From Burkholderiaceae bacterium (GTDB lineage Bacteria; Pseudomonadota; Gammaproteobacteria; Burkholderiales; Burkholderiaceae_B), in the NCBI GenBank assembly GCA_023653055.1, contig JAMNXR010000003.1, forward strand, positions 62,001 through 126,000: 64,000 nt of DNA, given 5' to 3'. Positions 18,101 through 27,019 of the stretch are shown in pieces. Position numbers and translations under genes: made by a program. Positions within the stretch are counted from its first letter, which is position 1. The number at the start of each line of letters is the position of its first letter. A model generated the notes under the pieces. The model was given only the letters and a program-made list of their open reading frames with translations, did no database searches and was not told the DNA's origin.

Positions 18101-19117
18101 ATGGCTATTTTGAAACTTCGTCATCCCTTCGTTTTCGCTTTTGTGGGCATCCTTTTGTTTGCTTGGGCAACGCATGCGCTCGCCGATGCCAGTAAACCCT
18201 TCCGTATCACGATGGTAGTGTTTCGAGGTTGCGAAGAGGCGTGCGAAGGTTTCAAAAACTATTGGGCCACTCGCAAAATACCTGTTGAAATCGAAGTGCT
18301 GGACGCCAAAACAGACGCTAAACGCATCCCTGAGTTCGTCAAGCACGTAAAAGCGACTAAACCCGATCTTTTAGTGACCTGGGGTACCACCGTCAGTTTG
18401 CAGATGCTAGGAACGGTCGATAACGTTGATCCAGCCAAGCACGTCACTGACATCCCCTCTCTTTTTATGATTGTGTCCAGTCCAGAAGGCTCTAATCTTA
18501 TCAAAAGCGTCAACGCGCCACGTCGTAACGTCACCGGAACACTCTACATTGTGCCTGTTGCGACTCAACTAAGTACCGCGCGACTTTACATGCCCTTTAA
18601 ACGCGTTGGTTACATTACAAATACAACTGAAGATAATTCAAAGAGCGTGCAGCAAGAGCTTGAGCAGGCACAAGTCGATTTTAACTTTGAGCTGTTTGCC
18701 GTGAATGTTCCGCTTAATGCGGCGGGCAAACCCGATCCGTCAAGTCTGCCTCAGTTGATCGAAGAGCTAGACAAAAAAAAGATAGATTTGTTCTACTTTG
18801 CACCAGACACTTTTTTACTGCTTAACCGAGATGTAGTGACCAAAGAAGCGGTCAAAAGAAAAATACCTGTGCTGGCCGTGTCAGAAGCGATCGTACGAGA
18901 ATCAGATGCTTTATTTGGTGTGGTCAATCGTTATTCCACGGTCGGGCAACTGACGGCTTCTAAGGCTGAAATGATTTTAGTTAAAAAGATCGAGCCTCAA
19001 AACATTCCCGTTGTTGCCCCTCCCGGCTTTGCTTTGATCGTCAATATGAGCATCGCCAAAGAGCTGCAAAAGTACCCACCGCTGCGTGTCGTAAAAATTG
19101 CCGAGACGGTCAAGTAG
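18101..19117 (+). CDS. ABC-type substrate-binding protein (PF04392-like), orphan
   Basis: This 338-residue secreted binding protein has a signal peptide (FVFAFVGILLFAWATHALA, cleavage near residue 28). Its fold resembles the ABC_sub_bind family (TrpX-like): PDLLVTWGTTVSLQML, VKSVNAPRRNVTGT-type and RVGYITNTTEDNSK segments, and IPVLAVSEAIVRESDALFGVV near the end. No ABC permease or ATPase gene is adjacent. It instead follows the sensor-MFS fusion by 14 bases, so it may present ligand to that sensor (inference). The 3' end overlaps the convergent formyltransferase gene by eight bases. Confidence 0.85.
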   Translation: MAILKLRHPFVFAFVGILLFAWATHALADASKPFRITMVVFRGCEEACEGFKNYWATRKIPVEIEVLDAKTDAKRIPEFVKHVKATKPDLLVTWGTTVSLQMLGTVDNVDPAKHVTDIPSLFMIVSSPEGSNLIKSVNAPRRNVTGTLYIVPVATQLSTARLYMPFKRVGYITNTTEDNSKSVQQELEQAQVDFNFELFAVNVPLNAAGKPDPSSLPQLIEELDKKKIDLFYFAPDTFLLLNRDVVTKEAVKRKIPVLAVSEAIVRESDALFGVVNRYSTVGQLTASKAEMILVKKIEPQNIPVVAPPGFALIVNMSIAKELQKYPPLRVVKIAETVK

Positions 19118-20051
19118 TAAAGTCACCAATCGTGTGCTCTAAGCGTTCAGAAAACGCCAATACCGTCTTATCAATCCCATCTGTACTGATCTGATGCGTG
19201 AGCTGTTCAAGTGCTTGAGGTGAAAGCGCTTGGGACAGCTGGCGTGCTAACGCCTCTGGTACAAATTGTTGAATAAAATCGCTATAAACATTAAAAGCCA
19301 CAAGGTCGACGCCTAAGGTTTTTAAACGTGCAAACGCGGCTTCATCAGGCAAGCGAAAGTAACGAAAGAGCGTTTCGTCCTGTACCTTTAGTTGCGGCTT
19401 TTCTCCACGCGCTAGGTTATTCAGTAATTCTACAAGGCTGGTGAGACCGAGCGTATAGAGCTGTGCGATGTGTCCAAATATCGATCGCTCAGCATTAAAC
19501 GGCAAGTACGAAACGGAATAGATCGCACCAGTGTCAATCCCTTCGTCCACCTGATGCAGCGTACAGCCCAACTGTTTGTCTGCATTGAGTACGCCTCTAA
19601 GGGGAGCGTACAGGCCTGCGTAGCCTGGCAGAGCGCCTGGGTGAATATTGAAAATGCCCAAGGGTGGAATCTTTTCAATATTTTTCTTAAAAATAAGGCT
19701 AAAGCGTGCTGATACGATGATGTCGGGAGCCCAGTCGCGAATCATCGCTTCAGCGTCTGCGTCATTGATACGATATATGGTGTCGATCTCCACCTGATAG
19801 CGCTGACGGCATCCCTCAAATGTCAGCAGTGTGCCAGCGGCAGTTTGCTGATCGATCAAAGGAAATAAGGCGCGCAGGGGGAGGTCGCGCTCAAGGAACT
19901 TCTCTTCAACGAGCGCTTGCACCGAGTTTTCTTCGGTCCGCGTTTTATCCGACAACAACACCTTGACCTGATGTTCACCAAGACGAGGGAGAATCCAATT
20001 CAGAATGGATGCGCCAAACACATCATTTTTAGTGCAAAAAAGGATTCTCAT
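19110..20051 (-). CDS. formyltransferase family protein of unknown substrate
   Basis: This 313-residue protein has a formyl_trans_N (GART/Fmt-like) domain. The N-terminus MRILFCTKNDVFGASILNWIL is the nucleotide-like fold start. The catalytic Asn-His region reads GIFNIHPGALPGYAGLY (about 133-149) and the catalytic Asp lies in HQVDEGIDTGAI. The C-terminal 100 residues do not look like the Fmt tRNA-binding domain, so methionyl-tRNA formylation is unlikely. Family relatives transfer formyl groups from 10-formyl-THF to amino sugars or other amines. It lies between a transport unit and glnS, giving no context clue. Confidence 0.8.
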   Translation of the reverse strand: MRILFCTKNDVFGASILNWILPRLGEHQVKVLLSDKTRTEENSVQALVEEKFLERDLPLRALFPLIDQQTAAGTLLTFEGCRQRYQVEIDTIYRINDADAEAMIRDWAPDIIVSARFSLIFKKNIEKIPPLGIFNIHPGALPGYAGLYAPLRGVLNADKQLGCTLHQVDEGIDTGAIYSVSYLPFNAERSIFGHIAQLYTLGLTSLVELLNNLARGEKPQLKVQDETLFRYFRLPDEAAFARLKTLGVDLVAFNVYSDFIQQFVPEALARQLSQALSPQALEQLTHQISTDGIDKTVLAFSERLEHTIGDFTT

Positions 20052-20119
20052 AAAAGGATTATCAGCACGTTAGAAAATTGCGCACTATTATTCGGGTTGG
20101 TCGGTGGAGCGAACATGCA

Positions 20120-21892
20120 TCAAGCAGAAACCGTGCTCGCCCAAGTATCTTTGAGGGTCGTGACCCGATTAAAAACTGGGAGCTTAGCTGTTGAGTATTG
20201 CGCATCAATGACAAAATAGCCCAAACGCTCAAATTGCGACACCACGCCAGTGTCAAGGGACGTGCCTGGCTCAAGCCACGCTTGCACGACATGAACAGAA
20301 AGTGGGTTGAGATAGTCCAAAAACTCACGATCGCCCGCATCGGGGAAAGGCTCAGTAAATAAACGGTCATACAAGCGTATCTCAGCCGGCATCGCTGTCG
20401 CACAACTGATCCAGGTGACGTTGCCTTTAACCTTGACAGAGTCAGAGCCGGGGGTGCCGCTCTTGGTCTCGGGGTTGTATTCGGCGTGCACCTCAATGAT
20501 GTTGCCTTGTTCGTCTTTGACGCAGCCTGTGCAAGTCACCACATAGCCGTACTTCAATCTGACTGAATTACCTGGAAACAATCTAAAGTACTTTTTGGGC
20601 GGCACCTCAGCAAAGTCCTCGCGCTCGATCCAAACTTCGCGGGTGAGCGGAAACGCGCGTTGGCCTGCCGCGGGATCGTGCGGATTGCGCGGTGCATGAC
20701 AGATTTCTGTATGGCCTTGGGGAAAATTTGTGATCACGAGTTTGACGGGATCCAAAATCGCAACAGAACGAGGCGCCAAGGGATCTTGCACTTCGCGTAA
20801 GGCCTGATCCAGCAAACTGTAGTCGATCCGTGAGTTGGATTTGGATACGCCCGTGCGTTCGCAAAAAAGTCTGAGCGCCGCTGCGGTATAGCCGCGCCTG
20901 CGTAAACCCGCGAGCGTAGGCATACGAGGATCGTCCCAGCCACTCACGTGACCTTCTTTAACAAGCTGCAATAGTTTGCGTTTGCTTGTGACGATATAGC
21001 TCACATTCAGACGTGCAAACTCGTATTGATGCGGCAGTGGCAAAGAAAACTTGCCTAATTCCTGCAGGCGAGTGAGTGTCCAGTCGTAAAACGGGCGCTG
21101 GTCTTCAAACTCAAGCGTGCAAATACTGTGCGTAATGCCCTCGAGCGCATCCTCAATCGGATGGGCAAAGGCATACATGGGATAAATGCACCACTGCGAC
21201 CCTGTACGGTGATGGGCAGCGTGACGGATGCGATAAAGTACGGGGTCACGCAAGTTGATATTGGGCGAGGCCATATCAATACGTGCGCGCAGCGCCATGC
21301 TGCCGTCCGGATGTTTACCGTCGCGCATTTCGCGCAGCAGGCGCAGAGAGTCTGCGGCTGAGCGGTCACGGCAAGGCGAGTTTTGACCGGGTTCGGTCAG
21401 TGTGCCGCGCATCGCGCGCATTTCCTCAGGACTTTGCTTGTCCACGTAGGCGTGACCGGCCTCGATCAGCGCTTCTGCAAACGCATACATCTCACCAAAA
21501 TAACTGCTGGCAAAATAAAGGTGTTCCTTGCCATCGACTTTCCAGTCGAATCCCAGCCATTTGACGGCGTCAATAATGGCGTCCACGTATTCTTGTTCCT
21601 CTTTTTCCGGATTCGTGTCATCAAAACGCAGGTGACAAATGCCACCAAAGTCGCGTGCCAATCCGAAGTTCAGGCAGATGCTCTTGGCATGGCCGATGTG
21701 CAGGTAGCCGTTTGGCTCGGGGGGAAAGCGCGTCCGAATCCGCGCCGAGTCAAGCGCGCCAGATGCCTGCACTTGTGCATCACCGGGGTGGCCCGCCCAT
21801 CGTTTGCCGGCAAATCGCTGAGCAGCGAGATCGGACTCAATAATGTTGCGCAGAAAATTAGTCGTAACGGGAGCGTTGGTTTCAGAGGTCAT
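20120..21892 (-). CDS. glnS: glutaminyl-tRNA synthetase
   Basis: This 590-residue class I synthetase charges tRNA-Gln. The HIGH motif is at residues 65-68 within FPPEPNGYLHIGHAKS, and the KMSKS-equivalent is VTSKRKLLQLV. The anticodon-binding beta-barrels occupy the C-terminal half (YGYVVTCTGCVKDEQGNI). It is slightly longer than the E. coli enzyme (about 554), with an extended N-terminus. It is divergent from recQ with a 137-base gap. Confidence 0.96.
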   Translation of the reverse strand: MTSETNAPVTTNFLRNIIESDLAAQRFAGKRWAGHPGDAQVQASGALDSARIRTRFPPEPNGYLHIGHAKSICLNFGLARDFGGICHLRFDDTNPEKEEQEYVDAIIDAVKWLGFDWKVDGKEHLYFASSYFGEMYAFAEALIEAGHAYVDKQSPEEMRAMRGTLTEPGQNSPCRDRSAADSLRLLREMRDGKHPDGSMALRARIDMASPNINLRDPVLYRIRHAAHHRTGSQWCIYPMYAFAHPIEDALEGITHSICTLEFEDQRPFYDWTLTRLQELGKFSLPLPHQYEFARLNVSYIVTSKRKLLQLVKEGHVSGWDDPRMPTLAGLRRRGYTAAALRLFCERTGVSKSNSRIDYSLLDQALREVQDPLAPRSVAILDPVKLVITNFPQGHTEICHAPRNPHDPAAGQRAFPLTREVWIEREDFAEVPPKKYFRLFPGNSVRLKYGYVVTCTGCVKDEQGNIIEVHAEYNPETKSGTPGSDSVKVKGNVTWISCATAMPAEIRLYDRLFTEPFPDAGDREFLDYLNPLSVHVVQAWLEPGTSLDTGVVSQFERLGYFVIDAQYSTAKLPVFNRVTTLKDTWASTVSA

Positions 21893-22029
21893 ACAAGGTT
21901 TTTTGGGGCAGCCAAGTCAAGCAATAAGGTCATATTTTGCCATGAGGCGCAGGACATGGCCTGCAGTCATCATAAATACCCACAATTTGTTCCTCTACAA
22001 TCCCACTATGTTGTTGAAAAAACCCACCT

Positions 22030-23913
22030 ATGCGTAAGCCAAGCGCTTCCGCGGCCGACTTGCCCTCCCGAGATGCCTCATCGCTTAGCGCCAATCATTT
22101 GGCGGCTTCCGAGGTGTTGGCGAGGGTCTTTGGCTACGAATCGTTTCGCGGCGACCAGCACGCCATCGTGGAACACGTCATCAACGGGGGGGACGCCCTG
22201 GTACTCATGCCGACTGGCGGCGGCAAATCCCTTTGCTATCAAGTACCTGCACTTGTTCGGCCTGGCACCGGGATTGTGATTTCCCCTTTGATTGCACTGA
22301 TGCAAGACCAGGTGGATGCCCTCACCGAGCTTGGCGTCCGTGCGGCATTTCTCAACTCTACGCAAGACTGGCAAGACACCAAAGATGTTGAGCAAGCATT
22401 CCTAAACGGCGAGCTCGACCTGCTGTATGTGGCGCCCGAGCGCTTGTTGACCGAACGGTGTACCCAGCTTTTAGAGCGGGGGAACATCGCGTTGTTTGCC
22501 ATTGATGAGGCCCATTGCGTCTCCCAGTGGGGGCACGATTTTCGCCCGGAGTATTTAGGGCTTTCTGTCTTACATGAACGCTGGCCCAACGTGCCCCGTA
22601 TCGCGCTGACCGCGACCGCCACGGATGTCACGCGGCGCGAAATCGCCAGCCGCCTCTCGCTTGATGACGCACAGCATTTTGTCGCAAGCTTTGATCGCCC
22701 CAATATTCGTTACAACATTGTTGAAAAGCAAGACGTTCGCAAGCAGCTTTTACAGTTACTCAGGCAAGAGCACAAAGGCGATGCTGGGATTATTTATTGT
22801 CTGTCCCGCAACAAGGTCGATGATACGGCCGAATTTCTGTGTGCGCAGGGCATCGAAGCCTTGCCTTATCACGCTGGCTTGGGTACGCAGGTTAGGGCAC
22901 ACAATCAGTCGAGATTTCTCCGCGAAGACGGTATCGTGATGGTGGCGACGATTGCGTTTGGTATGGGCATTGACAAACCCGATGTGCGGTTTGTCGCGCA
23001 CATCGATATGCCAAAGTCCATTGAGGGCTACTACCAAGAAACAGGGCGCGCAGGTCGAGATGGCTTACCTGCCACAGCATGGTTAGCCTACGGTTTACAA
23101 GATGTCGTGCAACAACGTCGCATGATCGACGAGTCGGCAGGCGATGATGCGTTCAGGCGTCGCCTCGCCGCACAACTCGATGCCATGCTAGCGCTGTGCG
23201 AGGCCATTGCTTGCCGACGCCAGCGTTTGTTACAGTATTTTGGCCAACGCATCGCACCTTGCGGGAACTGTGACAATTGTTTGCAGCCCCCTGTGGCTTG
23301 GGATGGAACAGTCGCGGCACAGAAAATGCTGTCAGCGATTTATCGCCTGATGAAAGAACGCGGGCAACGTTACGGTGCAGGGCATTTGATCGATATCCTG
23401 CGAGGCAAATCGACCCCGCGTGTCTTAGAAAATGAACATCAAAAACTGACGGTTTTTGGTGTGGGTCTGGATCTGACAGAACAGGCTTGGCGAAGCGTAC
23501 TGAGGCAGCTGCTGGCGCATGGTCTGCTGGTAGTCGATCAAGAGGGCTACGGCACCCTCGCCTTAACCGAAGAAAGTCGCACCGTTTTAAAGGGCGAACG
23601 TACGTTGATGCTGCGACGAGAAGCCGAGCGTTCAGCCAAAGCGACCACGCCAAAGTCTAAAGCGGCACTGCCCGATTTGCCCTCAGGTGCACAGCGGATC
23701 TTTGAAGCCTTGCGCCAATGGCGTTCTGAAATCGCCCGCAGTCATGGCGTACCCGCCTATGTCATTTTTCATGATGCGACCTTGCGTGAAATCGCAATGG
23801 CGAGGCCCGACAGTCTTGAGGACTTGGGCCATCTTAATGGCGTGGGTGTAAAAAAGCTCGAGTCTTATGGAGAGTCGATCCTGACATGCATTGCTGAGTG
23901 TGCCGAGCGCTAG
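22030..23913 (+). CDS. recQ: ATP-dependent DNA helicase RecQ
   Basis: This 627-residue superfamily 2 helicase unwinds DNA 3'-5' in recombination and repair. Walker A MPTGGGKSLCYQ (about residues 60-71), DEAH box AIDEAHCVSQWGHDF and motif VI QETGRAGRDG are present. The zinc site cysteines are in CGNCDNC (about 415), then the RQC winged helix (about 430-530). A C-terminal HRDC domain (GVPAYVIFHDATLREIA, about 570-600) completes the standard order. It is convergent with ruvB, 30 bases apart. Confidence 0.96.
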   Translation: MRKPSASAADLPSRDASSLSANHLAASEVLARVFGYESFRGDQHAIVEHVINGGDALVLMPTGGGKSLCYQVPALVRPGTGIVISPLIALMQDQVDALTELGVRAAFLNSTQDWQDTKDVEQAFLNGELDLLYVAPERLLTERCTQLLERGNIALFAIDEAHCVSQWGHDFRPEYLGLSVLHERWPNVPRIALTATATDVTRREIASRLSLDDAQHFVASFDRPNIRYNIVEKQDVRKQLLQLLRQEHKGDAGIIYCLSRNKVDDTAEFLCAQGIEALPYHAGLGTQVRAHNQSRFLREDGIVMVATIAFGMGIDKPDVRFVAHIDMPKSIEGYYQETGRAGRDGLPATAWLAYGLQDVVQQRRMIDESAGDDAFRRRLAAQLDAMLALCEAIACRRQRLLQYFGQRIAPCGNCDNCLQPPVAWDGTVAAQKMLSAIYRLMKERGQRYGAGHLIDILRGKSTPRVLENEHQKLTVFGVGLDLTEQAWRSVLRQLLAHGLLVVDQEGYGTLALTEESRTVLKGERTLMLRREAERSAKATTPKSKAALPDLPSGAQRIFEALRQWRSEIARSHGVPAYVIFHDATLREIAMARPDSLEDLGHLNGVGVKKLESYGESILTCIAECAER

Positions 23914-23943
23914 ATTCCGCGCTGGCAATAGTGCAGGCCAGAT

Positions 23944-25011
23944 CTAAGTAAATAACGGACCGTCTGAGCCCTGCACCTTTGGGGGCGTCAAGCCGAGATG
24001 TTTCCAGGTGGTTTGCGTTGCCATCCGCCCACGAGGTGTACGCTGCAGGTAACCGTGCTGAATCAAATAGGGCTCGATCACATCTTCGATGGTGTCACGC
24101 TCTTCGCCAATCGCAGCGGCCAAGCTGTCGACGCCTACCGGACCGCCATCAAATTTGTGCACAATGGCTTCGAGTAATTTGCGATCCATCAGGTCCAGAC
24201 CTTGTGGGTCGACTTCTAGCATCGCCAACGCCGCATTTGCGACGGTTGCATCAATCGTCCCTTTTGCCTTGACTTGCGCATAGTCGCGTACACGACGTAA
24301 TAATCTATTGGCAATGCGAGGTGTGCCGCGTGAACGGCGCGCGACTTCCGCCGCACCATCCGGGGTAATAGGCACTTGCAAAAGTCCCGCACTGCGCGTG
24401 GCAATCCGGGTGAGCTCTTCGGGTGTATAAAACTCCAGACGCGACACAATGCCAAAGCGATCCCGCAGTGGGTTGGTCAGCATGCCGGCACGCGTCGTCG
24501 CGCCCACCAACGTAAAGGGCTGAAGATCTAGCTTGACGCTGCGTGCGGCAGGACCCTCACCAATCAGGATATCAATCTGAAAGTCTTCAAGCGCAGGATA
24601 CAAAATCTCTTCAACCACAGGCGACAGGCGATGGATCTCATCGATGAACAACACATCGTTACGTTCGAGATTGGTGAGTAAGGCCGCGAGGTCACCCGGG
24701 CGCTCAAGCACCGGACCTGAAGTCTGGCGCATATTGACCCCCATCTCGTGCGCAATAATGTGTGCAAGCGTTGTTTTTCCCAATCCAGGTGGCCCAAACA
24801 ACAACACATGGTCAAGCGATTCCTGGCGATGACGCGCCGCAGCGATGAAGATCTCTAACTGTTCGCGCACGCGCTGTTGGCCGACATACTCTTGGAGGGC
24901 ACGGGGGCGAAGCGCCCGCTCAATGGTCTCCTCATTTGGCGTCGTGGCCTGAGGCGTCACCAGACGCGAGGCCTCGGTGCGGGAACTAAGGGAATCTGAC
25001 TGAATCGCCAT
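23944..25011 (-). CDS. ruvB: Holliday junction branch migration ATPase RuvB
   Basis: This is a 355-residue AAA+ motor from the ATG at 25011 ([10 protein letters not shown]), preferred to an upstream in-frame start that adds 13 atypical residues. Walker A is [13 protein letters not shown], Walker [12 protein letters not shown], sensor 1 GATTRAG, then [16 protein letters not shown] (arginine-finger region), with a C-terminal winged helix ending RTPRGR. The gene stands alone, about 5.4 kb from ruvA, whereas ruvA and ruvB are usually adjacent. It is divergent from a dehydratase gene. Confidence 0.97.
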   Translation of the reverse strand: MAIQSDSLSSRTEASRLVTPQATTPNEETIERALRPRALQEYVGQQRVREQLEIFIAAARHRQESLDHVLLFGPPGLGKTTLAHIIAHEMGVNMRQTSGPVLERPGDLAALLTNLERNDVLFIDEIHRLSPVVEEILYPALEDFQIDILIGEGPAARSVKLDLQPFTLVGATTRAGMLTNPLRDRFGIVSRLEFYTPEELTRIATRSAGLLQVPITPDGAAEVARRSRGTPRIANRLLRRVRDYAQVKAKGTIDATVANAALAMLEVDPQGLDLMDRKLLEAIVHKFDGGPVGVDSLAAAIGEERDTIEDVIEPYLIQHGYLQRTPRGRMATQTTWKHLGLTPPKVQGSDGPLFT

Positions 25012-25109
25012 GGGTGTAAAAATTAATCCAATAGAGGTAAAAACGCACAATGGTGCCCGGACAATCGTACACTATCCTTCATTCAAGATCTGATAATGAG
25101 AGGAAAGCA

Positions 25110-26081
25110 ATGTCTATCGTGTTGCCAACATATGAAGATGTGGTTCGGGCGTCCGAGACCTTAAAAGGGGTCGCCCATCGTACGCCTGTGATGACTTCGG
25201 CAACAGCCGACCGGATGACAGGTGCACAGGTGTTCTTTAAGTGCGACAATTTTCAACGTACAGGCGCTTTTAAGTTTCGCGGTGCGTACAACTCAATTGC
25301 TAACCTATCGCCCGAACAACGTCGTGCAGGTGTGCTGACGTTTTCCTCTGGCAACCATGCACAGGCGATCGCTTTAGCGGGCAAGTTGCTGGGCGTGGCC
25401 ACCACGATCATCATGCCGCATGATGCACCCGCCGCTAAAAAAGCCGCGACCCAAGGGTATGGCGCGACGGTAGTCAGTTACGACCGCTACAAAGAAAGTC
25501 GTGACGATATTGCCCGTGAGATGCAGAAAAAGACGGGTATGGCGCTGATTCCTCCTTATGACCACTTCCACGTCATCGCGGGGCAGGGGACTGCCGCCAA
25601 AGAGCTCATCGAAGATGTTGGCGATCTCGATTATTTGCTGGTGTGTTTGGGCGGTGGCGGTCTGCTTTCCGGAAGCGCTTTATCGGCTGGTGCGCTGAGC
25701 CCCGCATGCAAGGTCTACGGCGTTGAACCTGAGGCCGGCAACGACGGTCAGCAGTCATTTCGCAAAGGCGAGGTCGTACATATTGATCCACCCCGCTCCA
25801 TCGCAGATGGGGCACTCACACTTTATCTGGGGCAGTTGACGTTTGGCGTGATTAAACAGCGCGTGACCGACATTTTGACCGTGACAGATCCTCAGTTGCT
25901 CGACACCATGCGTTTCTTTGCTGAGCGCATGAAAATGGTGGTCGAGCCTACGGGCTGTTTGGGAGCGGCCGCCCTATTGCACGGTGTCCTGCCGGTCGAA
26001 AAGGACGCGCGCGTAGGCGTGATTATTAGTGGTGGTAATGTAGACTTGCAGGCCTATGCGGGCTTTTTGACGCAAGTCTAA
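25110..26081 (+). CDS. threonine/serine dehydratase-like PLP enzyme
   Basis: This is a 323-residue fold-type II PLP enzyme from the ATG at 25110 (AGGAAAG Shine-Dalgarno seven bases upstream). The PLP lysine lies in FQRTGAFKFRGAYNS, the substrate loop is SSGNHAQAIALAG, and the glycine-rich phosphate cradle is LGGGGLLSG. The catalytic domain only, with no ACT domain, fits a catabolic threonine ammonia-lyase, serine dehydratase or serine racemase rather than the feedback-regulated IlvA. A near-identical-fold hydroxyaspartate dehydratase cannot be excluded. An SDR gene follows 18 bases later. Confidence 0.88.
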   Translation: MSIVLPTYEDVVRASETLKGVAHRTPVMTSATADRMTGAQVFFKCDNFQRTGAFKFRGAYNSIANLSPEQRRAGVLTFSSGNHAQAIALAGKLLGVATTIIMPHDAPAAKKAATQGYGATVVSYDRYKESRDDIAREMQKKTGMALIPPYDHFHVIAGQGTAAKELIEDVGDLDYLLVCLGGGGLLSGSALSAGALSPACKVYGVEPEAGNDGQQSFRKGEVVHIDPPRSIADGALTLYLGQLTFGVIKQRVTDILTVTDPQLLDTMRFFAERMKMVVEPTGCLGAAALLHGVLPVEKDARVGVIISGGNVDLQAYAGFLTQV

Positions 26082-26098
26082 GTTTTTTGGAGTGAGCG

Positions 26099-27019
26099 AT
26101 GCGTATTTTGGTGATTGGTGGTGCAGGTTTTCTGGGCCGACAAATCGTCGGTCGCCTAGTGGCTCAAGGGCACGTCGTGCATGTGCCGACCAGACAATTT
26201 CAACACGGTCGTGCACTGCTCGTGCATCCCACGGTGACGGTCATGCAAGCCGATATTCATGATGATGTCGATCTCAATCGTCTGGTGGCCGGCTGTGATG
26301 TGGTGATGAACCTCGTCGGGATTTTGCATAGTCGCGCGGGACAACCCTATGGTCCAGATTTTGATCGGGCCCATGTACAGTTGCCCAAGCGCATTGCGCA
26401 CGCATGTTTGACGCACGGTACCAAGCGATTGATCCATGTCAGTGCGCTCGGTGCAAATGCACAGGCTCCCAGCGGTTATTTGCGCTCCAAGGCGGCGGGG
26501 GAGCAGGTCATCCATGCTGCCTACAGTGCTGCAAAGAATGACGGTTTCACCATCTTTAGACCCTCAGTTGTCTTTGGCCCTGAGGATAAATTTATGAATA
26601 TGTTTGCACAGCTCGCACGGTTTTTCCCCGTGTTACCGATCGCGGGTGCAAAAGCCAAGATGCAACCTGTCTATGTGATGGATGTTGCCGAAGCCATTCT
26701 CAATTCAATGTCTCAGCCGTGGGCATGTGGCCAAACCTTTGAGCTCGCCGGTCCGCGTGTGTACACGCTAGGAGAGTTAGTCGAACTCGCCACACTGTGG
26801 AGTGGTCACCCTCGGCCAGTGCTACCCTTGCCGCTTTCAATTGGCCGGATGCAAGCGTTCTTCTTTGAATGTTTGCCCGGTGAGCCCTTGATGTCGCGTG
26901 ACAATCTTGCTTCATTGACCGTAGATAATATTAGTCACGCACCTATCAACCCCTTGCTCGGGATTGTGCCAACCGCGCTCGAGTCGATTGCCCCCGTTTA
27001 TTTAAAACCTGCTGCGTGA
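26099..27019 (+). CDS. NAD(P)-binding SDR protein, NDUFA9-like
   Basis: This 306-residue atypical short-chain dehydrogenase of the complex I NDUFA9-like group opens with the dinucleotide motif GGAGFLGRQIVGRL. It has NLVGILH near residue 80 and HVSALGANAQAPSGYLRSKAAGE (about 118-140), where the usual Tyr-Lys pair is replaced by YLRSK. IFRPSVVFGPEDKFMN follows. Family members are NADPH-binding proteins, often without clear catalysis. A GGAG Shine-Dalgarno precedes the start. The end overlaps the next gene's GTG start. Confidence 0.88.
   Translation: MRILVIGGAGFLGRQIVGRLVAQGHVVHVPTRQFQHGRALLVHPTVTVMQADIHDDVDLNRLVAGCDVVMNLVGILHSRAGQPYGPDFDRAHVQLPKRIAHACLTHGTKRLIHVSALGANAQAPSGYLRSKAAGEQVIHAAYSAAKNDGFTIFRPSVVFGPEDKFMNMFAQLARFFPVLPIAGAKAKMQPVYVMDVAEAILNSMSQPWACGQTFELAGPRVYTLGELVELATLWSGHPRPVLPLPLSIGRMQAFFFECLPGEPLMSRDNLASLTVDNISHAPINPLLGIVPTALESIAPVYLKPAA

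Noticed and set aside
21383-22279. 298-codon open frame on the plus strand
   Set aside because: It is antisense to glnS and then runs over the recQ start in another frame; the protein shows no family pattern.
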